A stretch of 19,919 nt of DNA from Massilia sp. (GTDB lineage Bacteria; Pseudomonadota; Gammaproteobacteria; Burkholderiales; Burkholderiaceae_D), in the NCBI GenBank assembly GCA_028291845.1, contig JAQGNM010000141.1:1-19919 (forward strand). The letters run 5' to 3'. The position numbers and the translations under genes are program-made. Shown piece by piece: positions 1-6,619 of this stretch; the first letter of the stretch is position 1; each line of letters begins with the position of its first letter. The notes under the pieces are model-generated. The model was not told the DNA's origin and ran no database searches. It saw nothing but the letters and a program-made list of their open reading frames with translations.

Positions 1-733
1 TCGACAGCTTTTCGCCATCGGCGCCTAGGATCATCGGCAGGTGGCCGTACTTCGGCAAGGGCGCGCCGATGGCATTCAAAATATTGATCTGGCGCGGGGT
101 GTTGTTGACGTGGTCGTCGCCGCGCAACACGTGGGTAATCTGCATGTCCCAGTCGTCGACGGCGACGCAGAAATTATAGGTGGGGGTGCCATCCGGACGG
201 GCAATAACGAGATCGTCCATTTCCTTGTTGGCGATGGTGATGGTGCCCTTGACGACATCGTCCCAGCTCACTTCGCCATCGAGCGGATTCTTGAAGCGCA
301 CCACCGGAGTGCGCCCTTCCGGGACTGGCGGCAATGTCTTGCCCTCCTCCGGACGCCAGGTGCCGTCGTAACGGGGTTTCTCGCCCGCCGCACGCATGCG
401 CTCGCGCATGGCCTCGACTTCTTCCGGCGAGGAATAGCACAGGTACGCCGTGCCCGCGTCCAACATCTGCCTGATCACTTCGCGATAACGGTCCATGCGC
501 TGCATCTGATAGAACGGACCTTCATCGTGATGCAGGCCAAGCCACTCCATGCCGTCGATGATCGCCTGCACCGCTTCCGGCGTCGAGCGCTCCAGGTCGG
601 TGTCTTCGATACGCAAAATAAACGTGCCGCCGAAGTGGCGGGCGAATGCCCAGCTATACAAGGCGGTGCGGGCACCGCCGAGGTGGAGGTAGCCGGTCGG
701 GCTGGGAGCGAAACGGGTGCGGACGACTGTCAT
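1..733 (-). CDS. gltX: Glutamyl-tRNA synthetase, 5' part (cut by left edge)
   Basis: This class I aminoacyl-tRNA synthetase charges tRNA-Glu with glutamate in the cytoplasm. The N-terminal 244 residues are present. They begin MTVVRTRFAPSPTGYLHLGG, which holds the class I ATP-binding signature in its GltX form (PSPTGxLHLGGAR). Further on are the family stretches LRIEDTDLERS and LRGDDHVNNTPRQ. The window ends in GEKLS, the start of the second ATP-binding (KMSKS-type) loop, so about half of the usual ~465 residues lies outside. The ATG at 733 is chosen because the family normally starts a few residues before the RTRFAPSPTG stretch. A TAAAAT hexamer on the minus strand at 764-769 could be its -10 box, without a good -35. 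The gene is the last minus-strand gene here, downstream of an insertion sequence and two hairpin repeats. Assignment is secure; only the 3' half is missing. Confidence 0.97.
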   Translation of the reverse strand, partial: MTVVRTRFAPSPTGYLHLGGARTALYSWAFARHFGGTFILRIEDTDLERSTPEAVQAIIDGMEWLGLHHDEGPFYQMQRMDRYREVIRQMLDAGTAYLCYSSPEEVEAMRERMRAAGEKPRYDGTWRPEEGKTLPPVPEGRTPVVRFKNPLDGEVSWDDVVKGTITIANKEMDDLVIARPDGTPTYNFCVAVDDWDMQITHVLRGDDHVNNTPRQINILNAIGAPLPKYGHLPMILGADGEKLS

Positions 734-786
734 GGCGATTTTGAATTGGATCTGAAAATGGCCATTTTACAGACTTGCGCAGCAGA

Positions 787-814
787 GGGGTCTGGCGCCG
801 CGCCGCTTGACCCC
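787..814. repeat. REP-like palindrome, copy 1 (GGGGTC...GACCCC)
   Basis: The outer arms GGGGTC and GACCCC flank a GC-rich core (ggcgccgcgcc). They form an imperfect stem with a short loop. This copy sits in tandem unit A, 54 bp upstream of the gltX start. It resembles the GGGGAC...GTCCCC palindromes elsewhere in the window, so it probably belongs to a dispersed family. Membership is inferred from motif similarity only. Confidence 0.7.
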
Positions 815-870
815 GTTTTCCTCCGCCAATTCACTTGACGCTATCACTGGCCTCCGACTTGCGTAGCAGG

Positions 871-898
871 GGGGTCTGGCGCCGCGCCGCCTGACCCC
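871..898. repeat. REP-like palindrome, copy 2 (GGGGTC...GACCCC)
   Basis: This copy lies in tandem unit B. The arms ggggtctggcg and cgcctgacccc pair over 11 positions with a single T.T mismatch next to the GGGGTC block. The copies at 4191-4217 and 15957-15984 have their mismatch at the same place. It is slightly better paired than copy 1. Confidence 0.7.
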
Positions 899-960
899 AT
901 TTTTATCCGCCAATCCACTTTGACGCTATCGATAGCCTCCGACTTCGAGCGTCACCGAGC

Positions 961-987
961 AAAATGCGCCTTCGCTTTTGAAGGTGC
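961..987 (-). terminator. Probable intrinsic terminator after the transposase gene
   Basis: Read on the minus strand, GCACCTTC pairs with GAAGGCGC across a six-base loop, with one A.C mismatch, and is followed by ATTTT. It starts five bases past the transposase stop codon. It would end transcription coming from the insertion sequence, and any read-through from the fdh operon, before gltX. The T run is short, so efficiency is uncertain. Confidence 0.5.
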
Positions 988-1011
988 GCTTTCATCGTTG
1001 AGTAGTGGTCG
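987..1011 (+). repeat. Left terminal inverted repeat of the IS
   Basis: The left end reads CGCTTTCATCGTTGAGT followed by AGTGGTCG. It matches the reverse complement of 2083-2107 at 21 of 25 positions. The transposase stop codon (992-994) lies inside it. Confidence 0.7.
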
Positions 1012-2032
1012 ATAACGACCTCGGCCGTTGGAAACCGCACAGCGCCGCTCGCAGGAAGCCCTCGGCGCTGGCGATGCGCCCCATATCGATGGCCCAGCGC
1101 CAGCCGAGATAATTGTCCAAATAGCGTGTGGCAACGCCGTTAAAATGGCGCAGCCAGCTTTTAAAGCGGCTGTGATAGGCGTTGACGTTCTGGACGTGAA
1201 TGGCAAGCTTGCCGTGCATGCGCTTGCGCACGCCCTGGCGTAGATTGACCGCTTGGTGATCGATCCCCGCTCCCCGTGAAAATGCTCGATAAGCGGCATT
1301 GGCGTCGGTCACCAGCATCACGTCGCGCTGCAGCTTTGGCAGCAGGTGGGTATGCAATGCGCTGGCCTTGAGCACGCCGCGCCCGGCGATAAAATCGATG
1401 GTGGCGCCGCTGCGGTCGCGCGCGACCACGATATTGACCAATTGATCGGAGATGCCACCCTTGCCGGCGACCCCGCCGCGCTTTCTCGGTGCTCTCGTCA
1501 GCTGTTTTTTGCCTTTCTCCGACTCCAGCAAAAACGTCTCTTCAGCTTCGGCGATTCCCTGCAGGGAGGCCGGCCGGTCCAGCTTGGCCCACTGTAAAAA
1601 GCGGTGGCGCCACCGGAAGCTGGTATTGGGGTGAACGGCGACTTTTTCGGCTGCGCTCTTGACGGTGCAGGCGGCATCGCGCAGACAGTCGCAATAGGCC
1701 AGCCACTTGTGTTTCAGTCGCAGCCTCGCCAGCGGCGTGCCGGTCAAACCGTTAAATGTGCGGGCGCAATCGCGGCAACGATAACGCTGCAAGCCGCTGG
1801 CAAAGCCGTGCCGGCAAAAGCGACGGCTTGCGCAACGCGGGCAAGACATGTGCTCGCGGGCGAGTCGGTCGATAATGGCGGCGACAGGCGACCCATTGAC
1901 CAGTTCCGACATGAAGCAGCACACGGCCAGGCGCTGCCGGGTGCTGCAGCGGCGCAGCCTGGCATACAGGTGCGGCAGATTCGGACGGCTGCGTTTACCA
2001 CCACAGTTGCTTTTGGCCATGCTGTTCTCCAT
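992..2032 (-). CDS. IS1595-family (ISXO2-like) transposase
   Basis: This is a 346-residue transposase for a cut-and-paste type insertion sequence. An N-terminal zinc ribbon is visible (C64-x2-C67 and C86-x2-C89), followed by a helix-turn-helix-like region around 123-145. The DDE-type nuclease core follows: EAEETFLLE near 162-170, VTDANAAY with D243, and HVQNVNAYHSRFKSWLRHF with N284-x6-K291. From memory, several IS1595 subgroups use Asn in place of the third acidic residue, so N284 is expected. The first catalytic position, usually Asp in an ADET motif, is Glu164 here, which may reduce or abolish activity. The tail RNYLGWRW-type stretch (LDNYLGWRW, 305-313) is typical of the family. The last residues are encoded within the left terminal repeat. 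The ATG at 2032 was taken; ATG at 2020 (Met5) is an alternative. Confidence 0.88.
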   Translation of the reverse strand: MENSMAKSNCGGKRSRPNLPHLYARLRRCSTRQRLAVCCFMSELVNGSPVAAIIDRLAREHMSCPRCASRRFCRHGFASGLQRYRCRDCARTFNGLTGTPLARLRLKHKWLAYCDCLRDAACTVKSAAEKVAVHPNTSFRWRHRFLQWAKLDRPASLQGIAEAEETFLLESEKGKKQLTRAPRKRGGVAGKGGISDQLVNIVVARDRSGATIDFIAGRGVLKASALHTHLLPKLQRDVMLVTDANAAYRAFSRGAGIDHQAVNLRQGVRKRMHGKLAIHVQNVNAYHSRFKSWLRHFNGVATRYLDNYLGWRWAIDMGRIASAEGFLRAALCGFQRPRSLSTTTQR

Positions 2033-2082
2033 GCGAATGGATGAAACAGGTTTGACCTCAGCAGTTCAAATAGGTTCGATGG

Positions 2083-2107
2083 CGACCCACACTCAACGGT
2101 GAAAGCG
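2083..2107 (-). repeat. Right terminal inverted repeat of the IS
   Basis: On the minus strand it reads CGCTTTCACCGTTGAGT followed by GTGGGTCG. It is the partner of 987-1011. It lies 22 bp from the stop codon of the last fdh-operon gene. Confidence 0.7.
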
Positions 2108-2129
2108 GCTTCCAATCAAGCCCTCTCCC

Positions 2130-3785
2130 CTACTTCGGTCCCCGCCCCACCACCCGCGCGCTGTCGCCACTCTTCATCATATCCACCACCCGGCAATCGC
2201 CGCACATGCGCAAGCGGTCGAGGTGCCCGGCAAACGCCGGATGGCCGCCCATTTTCGCTACCATGTTGGTGATCATCTGCAAGCTGCCGAAGGGCTTGGA
2301 ACAGCGGATGCAGCAGAACGGTGTCGACTCGTGCTTGACCACCGGCTTGTTCCAGGTATCGAGCAGCAGCAGGCGCGGTTCCAGCACGATGGCGTCTTCC
2401 GGGCAGGTGGTTTCGCACAGGCCGCATTGCACGCAGTTTTTCTCGACGAAACGCAGTTGCGGCACGGTGGTGCTGTCCATCAAGGCTGACGATGGGCACG
2501 CGCCCACGCAAGCCATGCACAGGCTGCATTTATTCGTATCGACACGCACATTGCCGAACGGGCTGCCGGCCGGCAGCGCGATCACCTCGGCCTTGACCGG
2601 CGCATGCGCGGCCAGGTGGGTCAGCGCCAAATCCAGCGTGTTCCGCTTGTCGGCCATGACGTGAAAGCCGGCGCCGGGGATCAGCGCTGGCGCCGGCGCG
2701 GCGGCCGGCCGGTCCAGGTTCGACGCCAGGCCGGCGACATCGGCCACCTGTAGCAGACGGCAGTGCAAGGCCGAAAATCCCATGCCGTCGAGCACCGTGT
2801 TGGCGATCTCCATCTGCGCCGCGACGGCGGCGCGGTATTGCGGCGCCTCCTCTTGCGTCATCAACACGGCAATCTCGCCGGCGCCGTAGGCAAAGGCGGC
2901 CAGCCAGACGTCGATGCCGACCGAGGCCGTGTGCTCGATCTCGATAGGAATCACGTGGGCCGGCACCGCGCCGGCGGCGGCTTCCAGCTCGCCGATCAGC
3001 GCCTTGCCGTGTTTGCCGCTGTGGAACAGCAGCGACGGCGCGCCGCCGCCGGCTTCACGATATGCCTTGACCAGCACCCGCAGGCGATCGCCGGTGTACG
3101 TCGCGCTCGGGTAGGCGTAGCTGAGCGCGCCGGTCGGGCACACCGTGCCGCAGGCGCCGCAGCCGGCGCACAGGTTCGGGTTGACGAATACCTTGTCGCC
3201 GCGGCCACTGATTGCCTCCGCCGAACAGATGTCGATGCAGGCGTTGCAGCCGATCAGCTTGTTGCGGCTGTGGGCGCACAGGCGTTCTTTATAAGTGAAA
3301 TATTTCGGCTTTTCGAATTCGCCGATCATGTCGGCCATTTCGCGCACGGCATCGGCGCGCGCGGCCGTGTCGAAGCCGAGAGCAAAATAGCCGGGCGGCT
3401 TCTCGTGCCTGGCGATGACGGGTGTCGCGGACAAGTCGAGCACCAGGTCGAAGGTGCCGCGCTGCACGTCGCCGCCCTCGTCCCACACGGCGTCGAACGC
3501 ACCGAGCCAGCCGTCCACGTGCACCCGTTGCACGCGGTGCACCGGATACAAGCGCGGTGGTTCGACCGCGGGGGCGGCATCGAGCAGCAACACCGTCAGC
3601 GGCAATTGCGAGAACAGGCCCTCGGCCCACGGCGCGACGTCGGCCGCGGCGCCGATCATCAGGGTGCGGCCGGTAGACTGGTAGCTGATGGAGGAAACGG
3701 GATCGGGATCGGGCAAGGCCGCCGCGGCGGCCAGCGCGGCGGTTTTTGCGCGCGCCGGATAAAACATTACTTCGACTGAGTTCAT
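2130..3785 (-). CDS. Polyferredoxin (4Fe-4S protein) of the formate dehydrogenase operon
   Basis: This is a 551-residue cytoplasmic iron-sulfur protein of the kind found beside DUF3305/DUF3306 genes in proteobacterial fdh operons. It presumably moves electrons or helps mature the enzyme, but its exact role is unknown. Four [4Fe-4S] sites are visible. They are C170 with C180-x2-C183-x3-C187; C206-x2-C209-x2-C212-x3-C216; C420-x2-C423-x2-C426-x3-C430; and C451-x2-C454-x2-C457-x3-C461. A further set, C491/C492-x2-C495 and C528-x2-C531, could bind a metal. No signal peptide or membrane helix is seen. Residues 1-165 and 230-410 carry no motif I know. Its ATG overlaps the stop of DUF3306 (ATGA), indicating coupled translation. 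It is the last gene of the operon, and no terminator is visible before the insertion sequence. The family is clear; the function is inferred. Confidence 0.85.
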   Translation of the reverse strand: MNSVEVMFYPARAKTAALAAAAALPDPDPVSSISYQSTGRTLMIGAAADVAPWAEGLFSQLPLTVLLLDAAPAVEPPRLYPVHRVQRVHVDGWLGAFDAVWDEGGDVQRGTFDLVLDLSATPVIARHEKPPGYFALGFDTAARADAVREMADMIGEFEKPKYFTYKERLCAHSRNKLIGCNACIDICSAEAISGRGDKVFVNPNLCAGCGACGTVCPTGALSYAYPSATYTGDRLRVLVKAYREAGGGAPSLLFHSGKHGKALIGELEAAAGAVPAHVIPIEIEHTASVGIDVWLAAFAYGAGEIAVLMTQEEAPQYRAAVAAQMEIANTVLDGMGFSALHCRLLQVADVAGLASNLDRPAAAPAPALIPGAGFHVMADKRNTLDLALTHLAAHAPVKAEVIALPAGSPFGNVRVDTNKCSLCMACVGACPSSALMDSTTVPQLRFVEKNCVQCGLCETTCPEDAIVLEPRLLLLDTWNKPVVKHESTPFCCIRCSKPFGSLQMITNMVAKMGGHPAFAGHLDRLRMCGDCRVVDMMKSGDSARVVGRGPK

Positions 3786-4318
3786 GCAACTTCCTGATCG
3801 GGAGCCGGAGGTGGGACTACCGGCTCGGGGGTGTCTGATGGTGGTTCGATGGTTGCCGCGGCTGGTGTTTCCGCGTCCGGGGCAAGCAGCAGTGCGTCGA
3901 CTTTTTCGATGACTTCATCGAGCCTGGCAAAGATGTTCTTGTTGTGCGTCATTTCGGCCAGCATGTCGGCCGACACCGGGCTGGGGATGGTGTAGTCGCC
4001 CATGTAGATGTCGAGGCCGTCGTGGCCGTGGAAATGCGGGTCGGCGAATAACTTTTTCATGGCCAGGCGGCGCACCGCGGCGTCGACGTTCTTGCCGACG
4101 AAGTTGGAAAAGTCGGAGTCGCTGGTCAGGGCGGCGGCGTCGGCGATGGTGGGAGGTGGCGGTGGAGCTTGCTCCGGCTGGTTTAAAGCGGGGGACAGGC
4201 CCGCAGGGCCAGTCCCCGGTGCTGACGGCGCCGCTGGTTTTTCAGCCTCGGCAAGGGGCGCCTCTTCCGGTTGCGCCTTCAGGCGCGACCAGCGTTTGAG
4301 AAATCCTTCGGCGGCCAT
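3782..4318 (-). CDS. DUF3306 domain protein (fdh operon accessory)
   Basis: This 178-residue soluble protein has no known biochemical function. The DUF3306 signature is visible: FLKRWSRLK at residues 6-14, then SDSDFSNFV (66-74), then RRLAMKKLFADPHF near 83-96 and GLDIYMGDY near 101-109. Family members occur in formate dehydrogenase operons with DUF3305 and a polyferredoxin, so a role in enzyme maturation or electron transfer is inferred. The linker between the two conserved blocks (15-65) and the tail (150-178) are rich in Ala, Pro and Glu. Residues 34-43 are encoded by a REP-like palindrome. The ATG at 4318 is chosen because the conserved FLKRWSR begins six residues in. An in-frame extension upstream overlaps DUF3305 and is rejected. 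One base separates it from the DUF3305 stop. Confidence 0.85.
   Translation of the reverse strand: MAAEGFLKRWSRLKAQPEEAPLAEAEKPAAPSAPGTGPAGLSPALNQPEQAPPPPPTIADAAALTSDSDFSNFVGKNVDAAVRRLAMKKLFADPHFHGHDGLDIYMGDYTIPSPVSADMLAEMTHNKNIFARLDEVIEKVDALLLAPDAETPAAATIEPPSDTPEPVVPPPAPDQEVA
4191..4217. repeat. REP-like palindrome inside the DUF3306 gene
   Basis: The arms ggggacaggccc and gggccagtcccc pair over 12 bp with one mismatch, around the loop gca. The copy at 15957-15984 has the same loop and mismatch position. It is translated within DUF3306 as residues of an Ala/Pro-rich linker (GTGPAGLSP), so the frame is kept. Confidence 0.75.
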
Positions 4319-4319
4319 G

Positions 4320-4781
4320 TCAGGTCCTGGCGCGCTTGCCGTGGCGCTGTTCGCCGCCGGGGGCGCGCGGGGTGTAGTGCTGGCGCAGGTACTCACCCAG
4401 CCAGCCATGGATTTCCGCCGGCATGGCGACGCCGTCGGCCGCTTCGCCGGAATCGAACATGCGGGTGCCTTCGACATAACTGACCGAGGCGCGCAGCGGC
4501 ATCGCCATGCCGTCCTGCATGCGCCACATGACGAACACCTTCGATTCGGGGGCCAGCCAGTTCTCGTGGTAGCCCTCGTTCTCATCAGGGAATAATTCAA
4601 GCGTCAGGCCGGACACCAGCCAGGACTGGCGATCGCTGTGTTCGCTCAAGGATTGAACAGGCGGCAAGCCGCCACGGTCGGCCATCACGGCGACCGCCGC
4701 CCAGGCTTCGTCCGCCCAGCGGTGTTGCAGCACCCGCCGCTGCATCACGATGGCAACCGGCAGGCTGGCAAGCGGCTTCAA
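4320..4781 (-). CDS. DUF3305 domain protein (fdh operon accessory)
   Basis: This 153-residue soluble protein has no assigned function. It matches DUF3305 by the opening LPVAIVMQRRVLQHRWADEAW (residues 7-27), the LELFPDENEGYHENW stretch near 61-75 and the VFVMWRM block near 82-88. The family travels with DUF3306 in fdh operons. The chosen start is TTG at 4781, preceded on the minus strand by GAGGG at a spacing of seven. It gives six residues before the conserved LPVAIVM, as usual in the family. The next ATG (4745) would remove conserved residues. It lies 10 bp after the upstream small exported protein. The C-terminal end is basic (EQRHGKRART). Confidence 0.83.
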   Translation of the reverse strand: MKPLASLPVAIVMQRRVLQHRWADEAWAAVAVMADRGGLPPVQSLSEHSDRQSWLVSGLTLELFPDENEGYHENWLAPESKVFVMWRMQDGMAMPLRASVSYVEGTRMFDSGEAADGVAMPAEIHGWLGEYLRQHYTPRAPGGEQRHGKRART

Positions 4782-4791
4782 GCGTTCACCC

Positions 4792-5229
4792 TCACTTGAC
4801 CGTCTTGACAGCGGCCGCCGGTGGCGACGGCGCCGGTTTGACGTCCTTGCTCGGAGCCGCCGTGCCCGCTTTTTCGCTGGTCTTGGGGGCGGCCGCGCCT
4901 GCCGCCGTCAGCTTGCCGTCGGGCTGGCCGGCCGGGCCGGTTTCCTTGGCCGGCATTGTCACCGCTACCACCGGCGCGGCGATCGGCGTCGGCGGGTGGA
5001 TGGTCAGGCCCTTGGCCTTGGCGTTGCCGCGCCAGCGCTCGCTCAGTGTGTCCATCGAGGCGAGCAGAGACTCCTTGTCCTTGGCCGCCTGCGCATCGGC
5101 GGCGGCCTTCTTGGCCGCTTGCGCCTGCGCCTCGGCAGGGGTCGGCGGCGGCAAGGTGGCGCCGGCGAAGGCGCAGGCGCCGCTCAGCAACAGTGCGCCC
5201 AGCCGGTGCATATTCGATAATGTCTTCAT
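4792..5229 (-). CDS. Small exported Ala/Pro-rich protein, function unknown
   Basis: I do not recognise this 145-residue protein. It has a signal peptide-like start: Met-Lys, a hydrophobic stretch LGALLLSGACAFAGA to about residue 24, then a sequence rich in Ala, Lys and Pro. SPase I cleavage near AFAGA is more likely than lipidation, because the residues before Cys19 do not form a good lipobox. A short charged stretch (ESLLASMDTLSERWRGNAKAKG, split here as ESLLASMDTL and SERWRGNAKAKG) may form a helix. The rest looks disordered. A strong ribosome binding site (AGGAGG) sits five bases before the ATG and overlaps the end of the upstream lipoprotein gene. The position inside the fdh operon suggests a periplasmic accessory of the enzyme, but nothing in the sequence proves this. 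Confidence 0.75.
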   Translation of the reverse strand: MKTLSNMHRLGALLLSGACAFAGATLPPPTPAEAQAQAAKKAAADAQAAKDKESLLASMDTLSERWRGNAKAKGLTIHPPTPIAAPVVAVTMPAKETGPAGQPDGKLTAAGAAAPKTSEKAGTAAPSKDVKPAPSPPAAAVKTVK

Positions 5230-5237
5230 ATCCCCTC

Positions 5238-5549
5238 CTATTGCCCGTTCGGGGTGGTCTTGGCCGCCGGCGGCGCTGTGTTGCCCGATGGACCATGGCC
5301 CGATTCGGCCACCGCGCCCGCCGTGGCGGTGCCGCCGGTCGTGCCGCCGGAGCCGCCGGCGTGGTACGGCGTGCCGCCGGCGTAGCTGCCGTCGGTGGCC
5401 TTGTTGTGGCTGGCGATGACTTCGCCGCTGGTGCCGCCGCCGGCGGTGATCATGCCGGGCATCTTGGTTTGACGCTGGCCGTACTGGTTTTCACGCGAGC
5501 AGCCGCTGGCCAGCAGCGCGGTCACAACGATCAATAATGCGATTTTCAT
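5238..5549 (-). CDS. Small Gly/Thr-rich lipoprotein, function unknown
   Basis: This is a 103-residue protein with a lipoprotein signal. MKIALLIVVTALLASGC places Cys17 after a hydrophobic segment with small residues at -1 to -3, which fits a permissive lipobox. The mature part is low complexity, rich in Gly, Thr, Ser and Ala, with one small cluster of charged residues just after the cysteine (SRENQYGQRQ). It is not a family I recognise. Its ATG overlaps the fdhC stop codon (ATGA), so it is translationally coupled to the cytochrome subunit. That is the best clue that it belongs to the formate dehydrogenase system. The low complexity makes homology assignment difficult. Confidence 0.75.
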   Translation of the reverse strand: MKIALLIVVTALLASGCSRENQYGQRQTKMPGMITAGGGTSGEVIASHNKATDGSYAGGTPYHAGGSGGTTGGTATAGAVAESGHGPSGNTAPPAAKTTPNGQ

Positions 5550-6607
5550 ACACGCCCCCGATTATCTGGCGCCGGGCTCGACGGTGGCGGCGCCTGCCGC
5601 GCGACCTTGTCGTACCACAGGCGGTGGTGGGATTTGGCCCAGGTGACATCGACCGTGCCGTGCTTCATCGCCTCGTAGGCGCCGGGCGTGCCCAGGGTGC
5701 CGAGGTAGATGTGGCCCATCGAGCCGAAAATGTACAGCGCGGCGCCGCCGATGTGCAGGTAGTTGGCGATTTGCAGCACGTAGCGGGTCTGGCCGAAATT
5801 GGTGAAGTCGAGCACCAGGCCGGAGACCGACATCACCAGGCCCAGCAATACCACGCCGCCCCAGAACCACAGCTTTTCGCCGGCATTGAAATAGTCGGCG
5901 TCCGGGTGCTTGTGATTGACCAGGCCGCCCAGTTGCTTCATCCACGGCCAGTCCCATCTGCGGAAGAAATTGTCTTTCACGAAGGTGATGAACATCACCA
6001 CCGAGCAGACGATGAACAGCGGCCCGACAAAGTTGTGCACATACTTGGAAATGATCGCCACCCAGGCAAAGGCGTCATGCCCCAGCCACGGCAGGATGAT
6101 CTTTTTGCCGAACATGATGGTCAAGCCGGTCAGGGCCAGCGCGATAAAACTGTAGGCGGTCCACCAGTGCACCAGCCGCTGCCAGCGCGAAAAGCGCTCG
6201 ATGCGGCGGCCCGACGGCGGCTCCTCGGTACGGGCCGGGCCGACCGCGAAATAAAAACCAAAGATGATCAAGGGCGTTACCAGCAGCAGCGCGCCGGTGG
6301 CCATGGCGATCGGGCCGTTGCGCAGGATGCGCCAAGTGTTGCCGCCCCGCTGCAGCAGCACGTTGCCCTCGGTGTCGTCGTAGGCGCCCAGGTAATGGCG
6401 GTCCATGTGCACCTTGCCGGAGGCGGTCGAGCCGAAACCCGGTTCCGGGTCATGCTGCTCGGTCTGCATGATGGTCTGCTCTTCGGCATACGCCGGCTTG
6501 GCCGATTTATTCGGCACTTCGGCCATTGCCGAGCCCGCCACCAGCAGCGCGCAGCACAGCGTCGTCAGGAGTTTCTGAAAGCTCATTTTCAAATACATTA
6601 AACGCAT
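5546..6607 (-). CDS. fdhC: Formate dehydrogenase gamma subunit (cytochrome b)
   Basis: This is the membrane subunit of the formate dehydrogenase. It takes electrons from FdhB through heme b groups and reduces quinone. In 353 residues there is an N-terminal signal peptide (cleavage near AMA-29), then about 70 residues of exported chain, then membrane helices near 99-121, 148-167, 188-211, 248-268 and 279-303. Candidate heme ligands are H147 (RLVHWW), H191 (YVHNF), H285 and H299. The last two are 14 apart, the spacing known for H155 and H169 of E. coli FdnI. The chain is longer than FdnI (about 217) because of the exported N-terminal extension, which is common in this subgroup. ATG 6607 has AAAGG eight bases upstream; ATG at 6586 (Met8) is possible. 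It follows the small lipoprotein by 12 bp. Confidence 0.93.
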   Translation of the reverse strand: MRLMYLKMSFQKLLTTLCCALLVAGSAMAEVPNKSAKPAYAEEQTIMQTEQHDPEPGFGSTASGKVHMDRHYLGAYDDTEGNVLLQRGGNTWRILRNGPIAMATGALLLVTPLIIFGFYFAVGPARTEEPPSGRRIERFSRWQRLVHWWTAYSFIALALTGLTIMFGKKIILPWLGHDAFAWVAIISKYVHNFVGPLFIVCSVVMFITFVKDNFFRRWDWPWMKQLGGLVNHKHPDADYFNAGEKLWFWGGVVLLGLVMSVSGLVLDFTNFGQTRYVLQIANYLHIGGAALYIFGSMGHIYLGTLGTPGAYEAMKHGTVDVTWAKSHHRLWYDKVARQAPPPSSPAPDNRGRV

Positions 6608-6619
6608 CGCAGCCGCCTT

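Larger units (their letters stand above)
773..941. repeat. Two tandem ~84-bp direct repeat units
   Basis: Unit A is 773-856 and unit B is 857-941. Both start acttgcgYagcagRggggtc and end cctccg. They differ by a handful of substitutions and one extra T in B. A third unit begins at 942 (acttc) and decays at once. Each unit contains one REP-like hairpin, listed separately. This fills most of the noncoding stretch upstream of gltX; no reading frame or RNA gene is visible in it. Confidence 0.85.
987..2107 (-). mobile_element. IS1595-family insertion sequence
   Basis: A single transposase gene is enclosed by imperfect inverted repeats at 987-1011 and 2083-2107, which share 21 of 25 positions. About 1.1 kb with one transposase frame fits this family. 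The exact outer ends cannot be fixed: no 8-bp target duplication is visible at any offset tried. The element may therefore be old, have lost a flank, or extend a few bases further. It sits between the 3' end of the fdh operon, 22 bp away, and the repeats upstream of gltX. Confidence 0.75.

Noticed and set aside
773..941. Tandem units as a CRISPR array
   Set aside because: There are only two units of about 84 bp, similar over their whole length and without unique spacers.
970..2120. 8-bp target duplication flanking the IS
   Set aside because: Flanks were compared at several offsets around the terminal repeats and no matching octamer was found.
3782..4600. DUF3306 frame extended to 272 residues
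   Set aside because: The extension overlaps DUF3305 in another frame. Conserved DUF3306 sequence starts just after the ATG at 4318.
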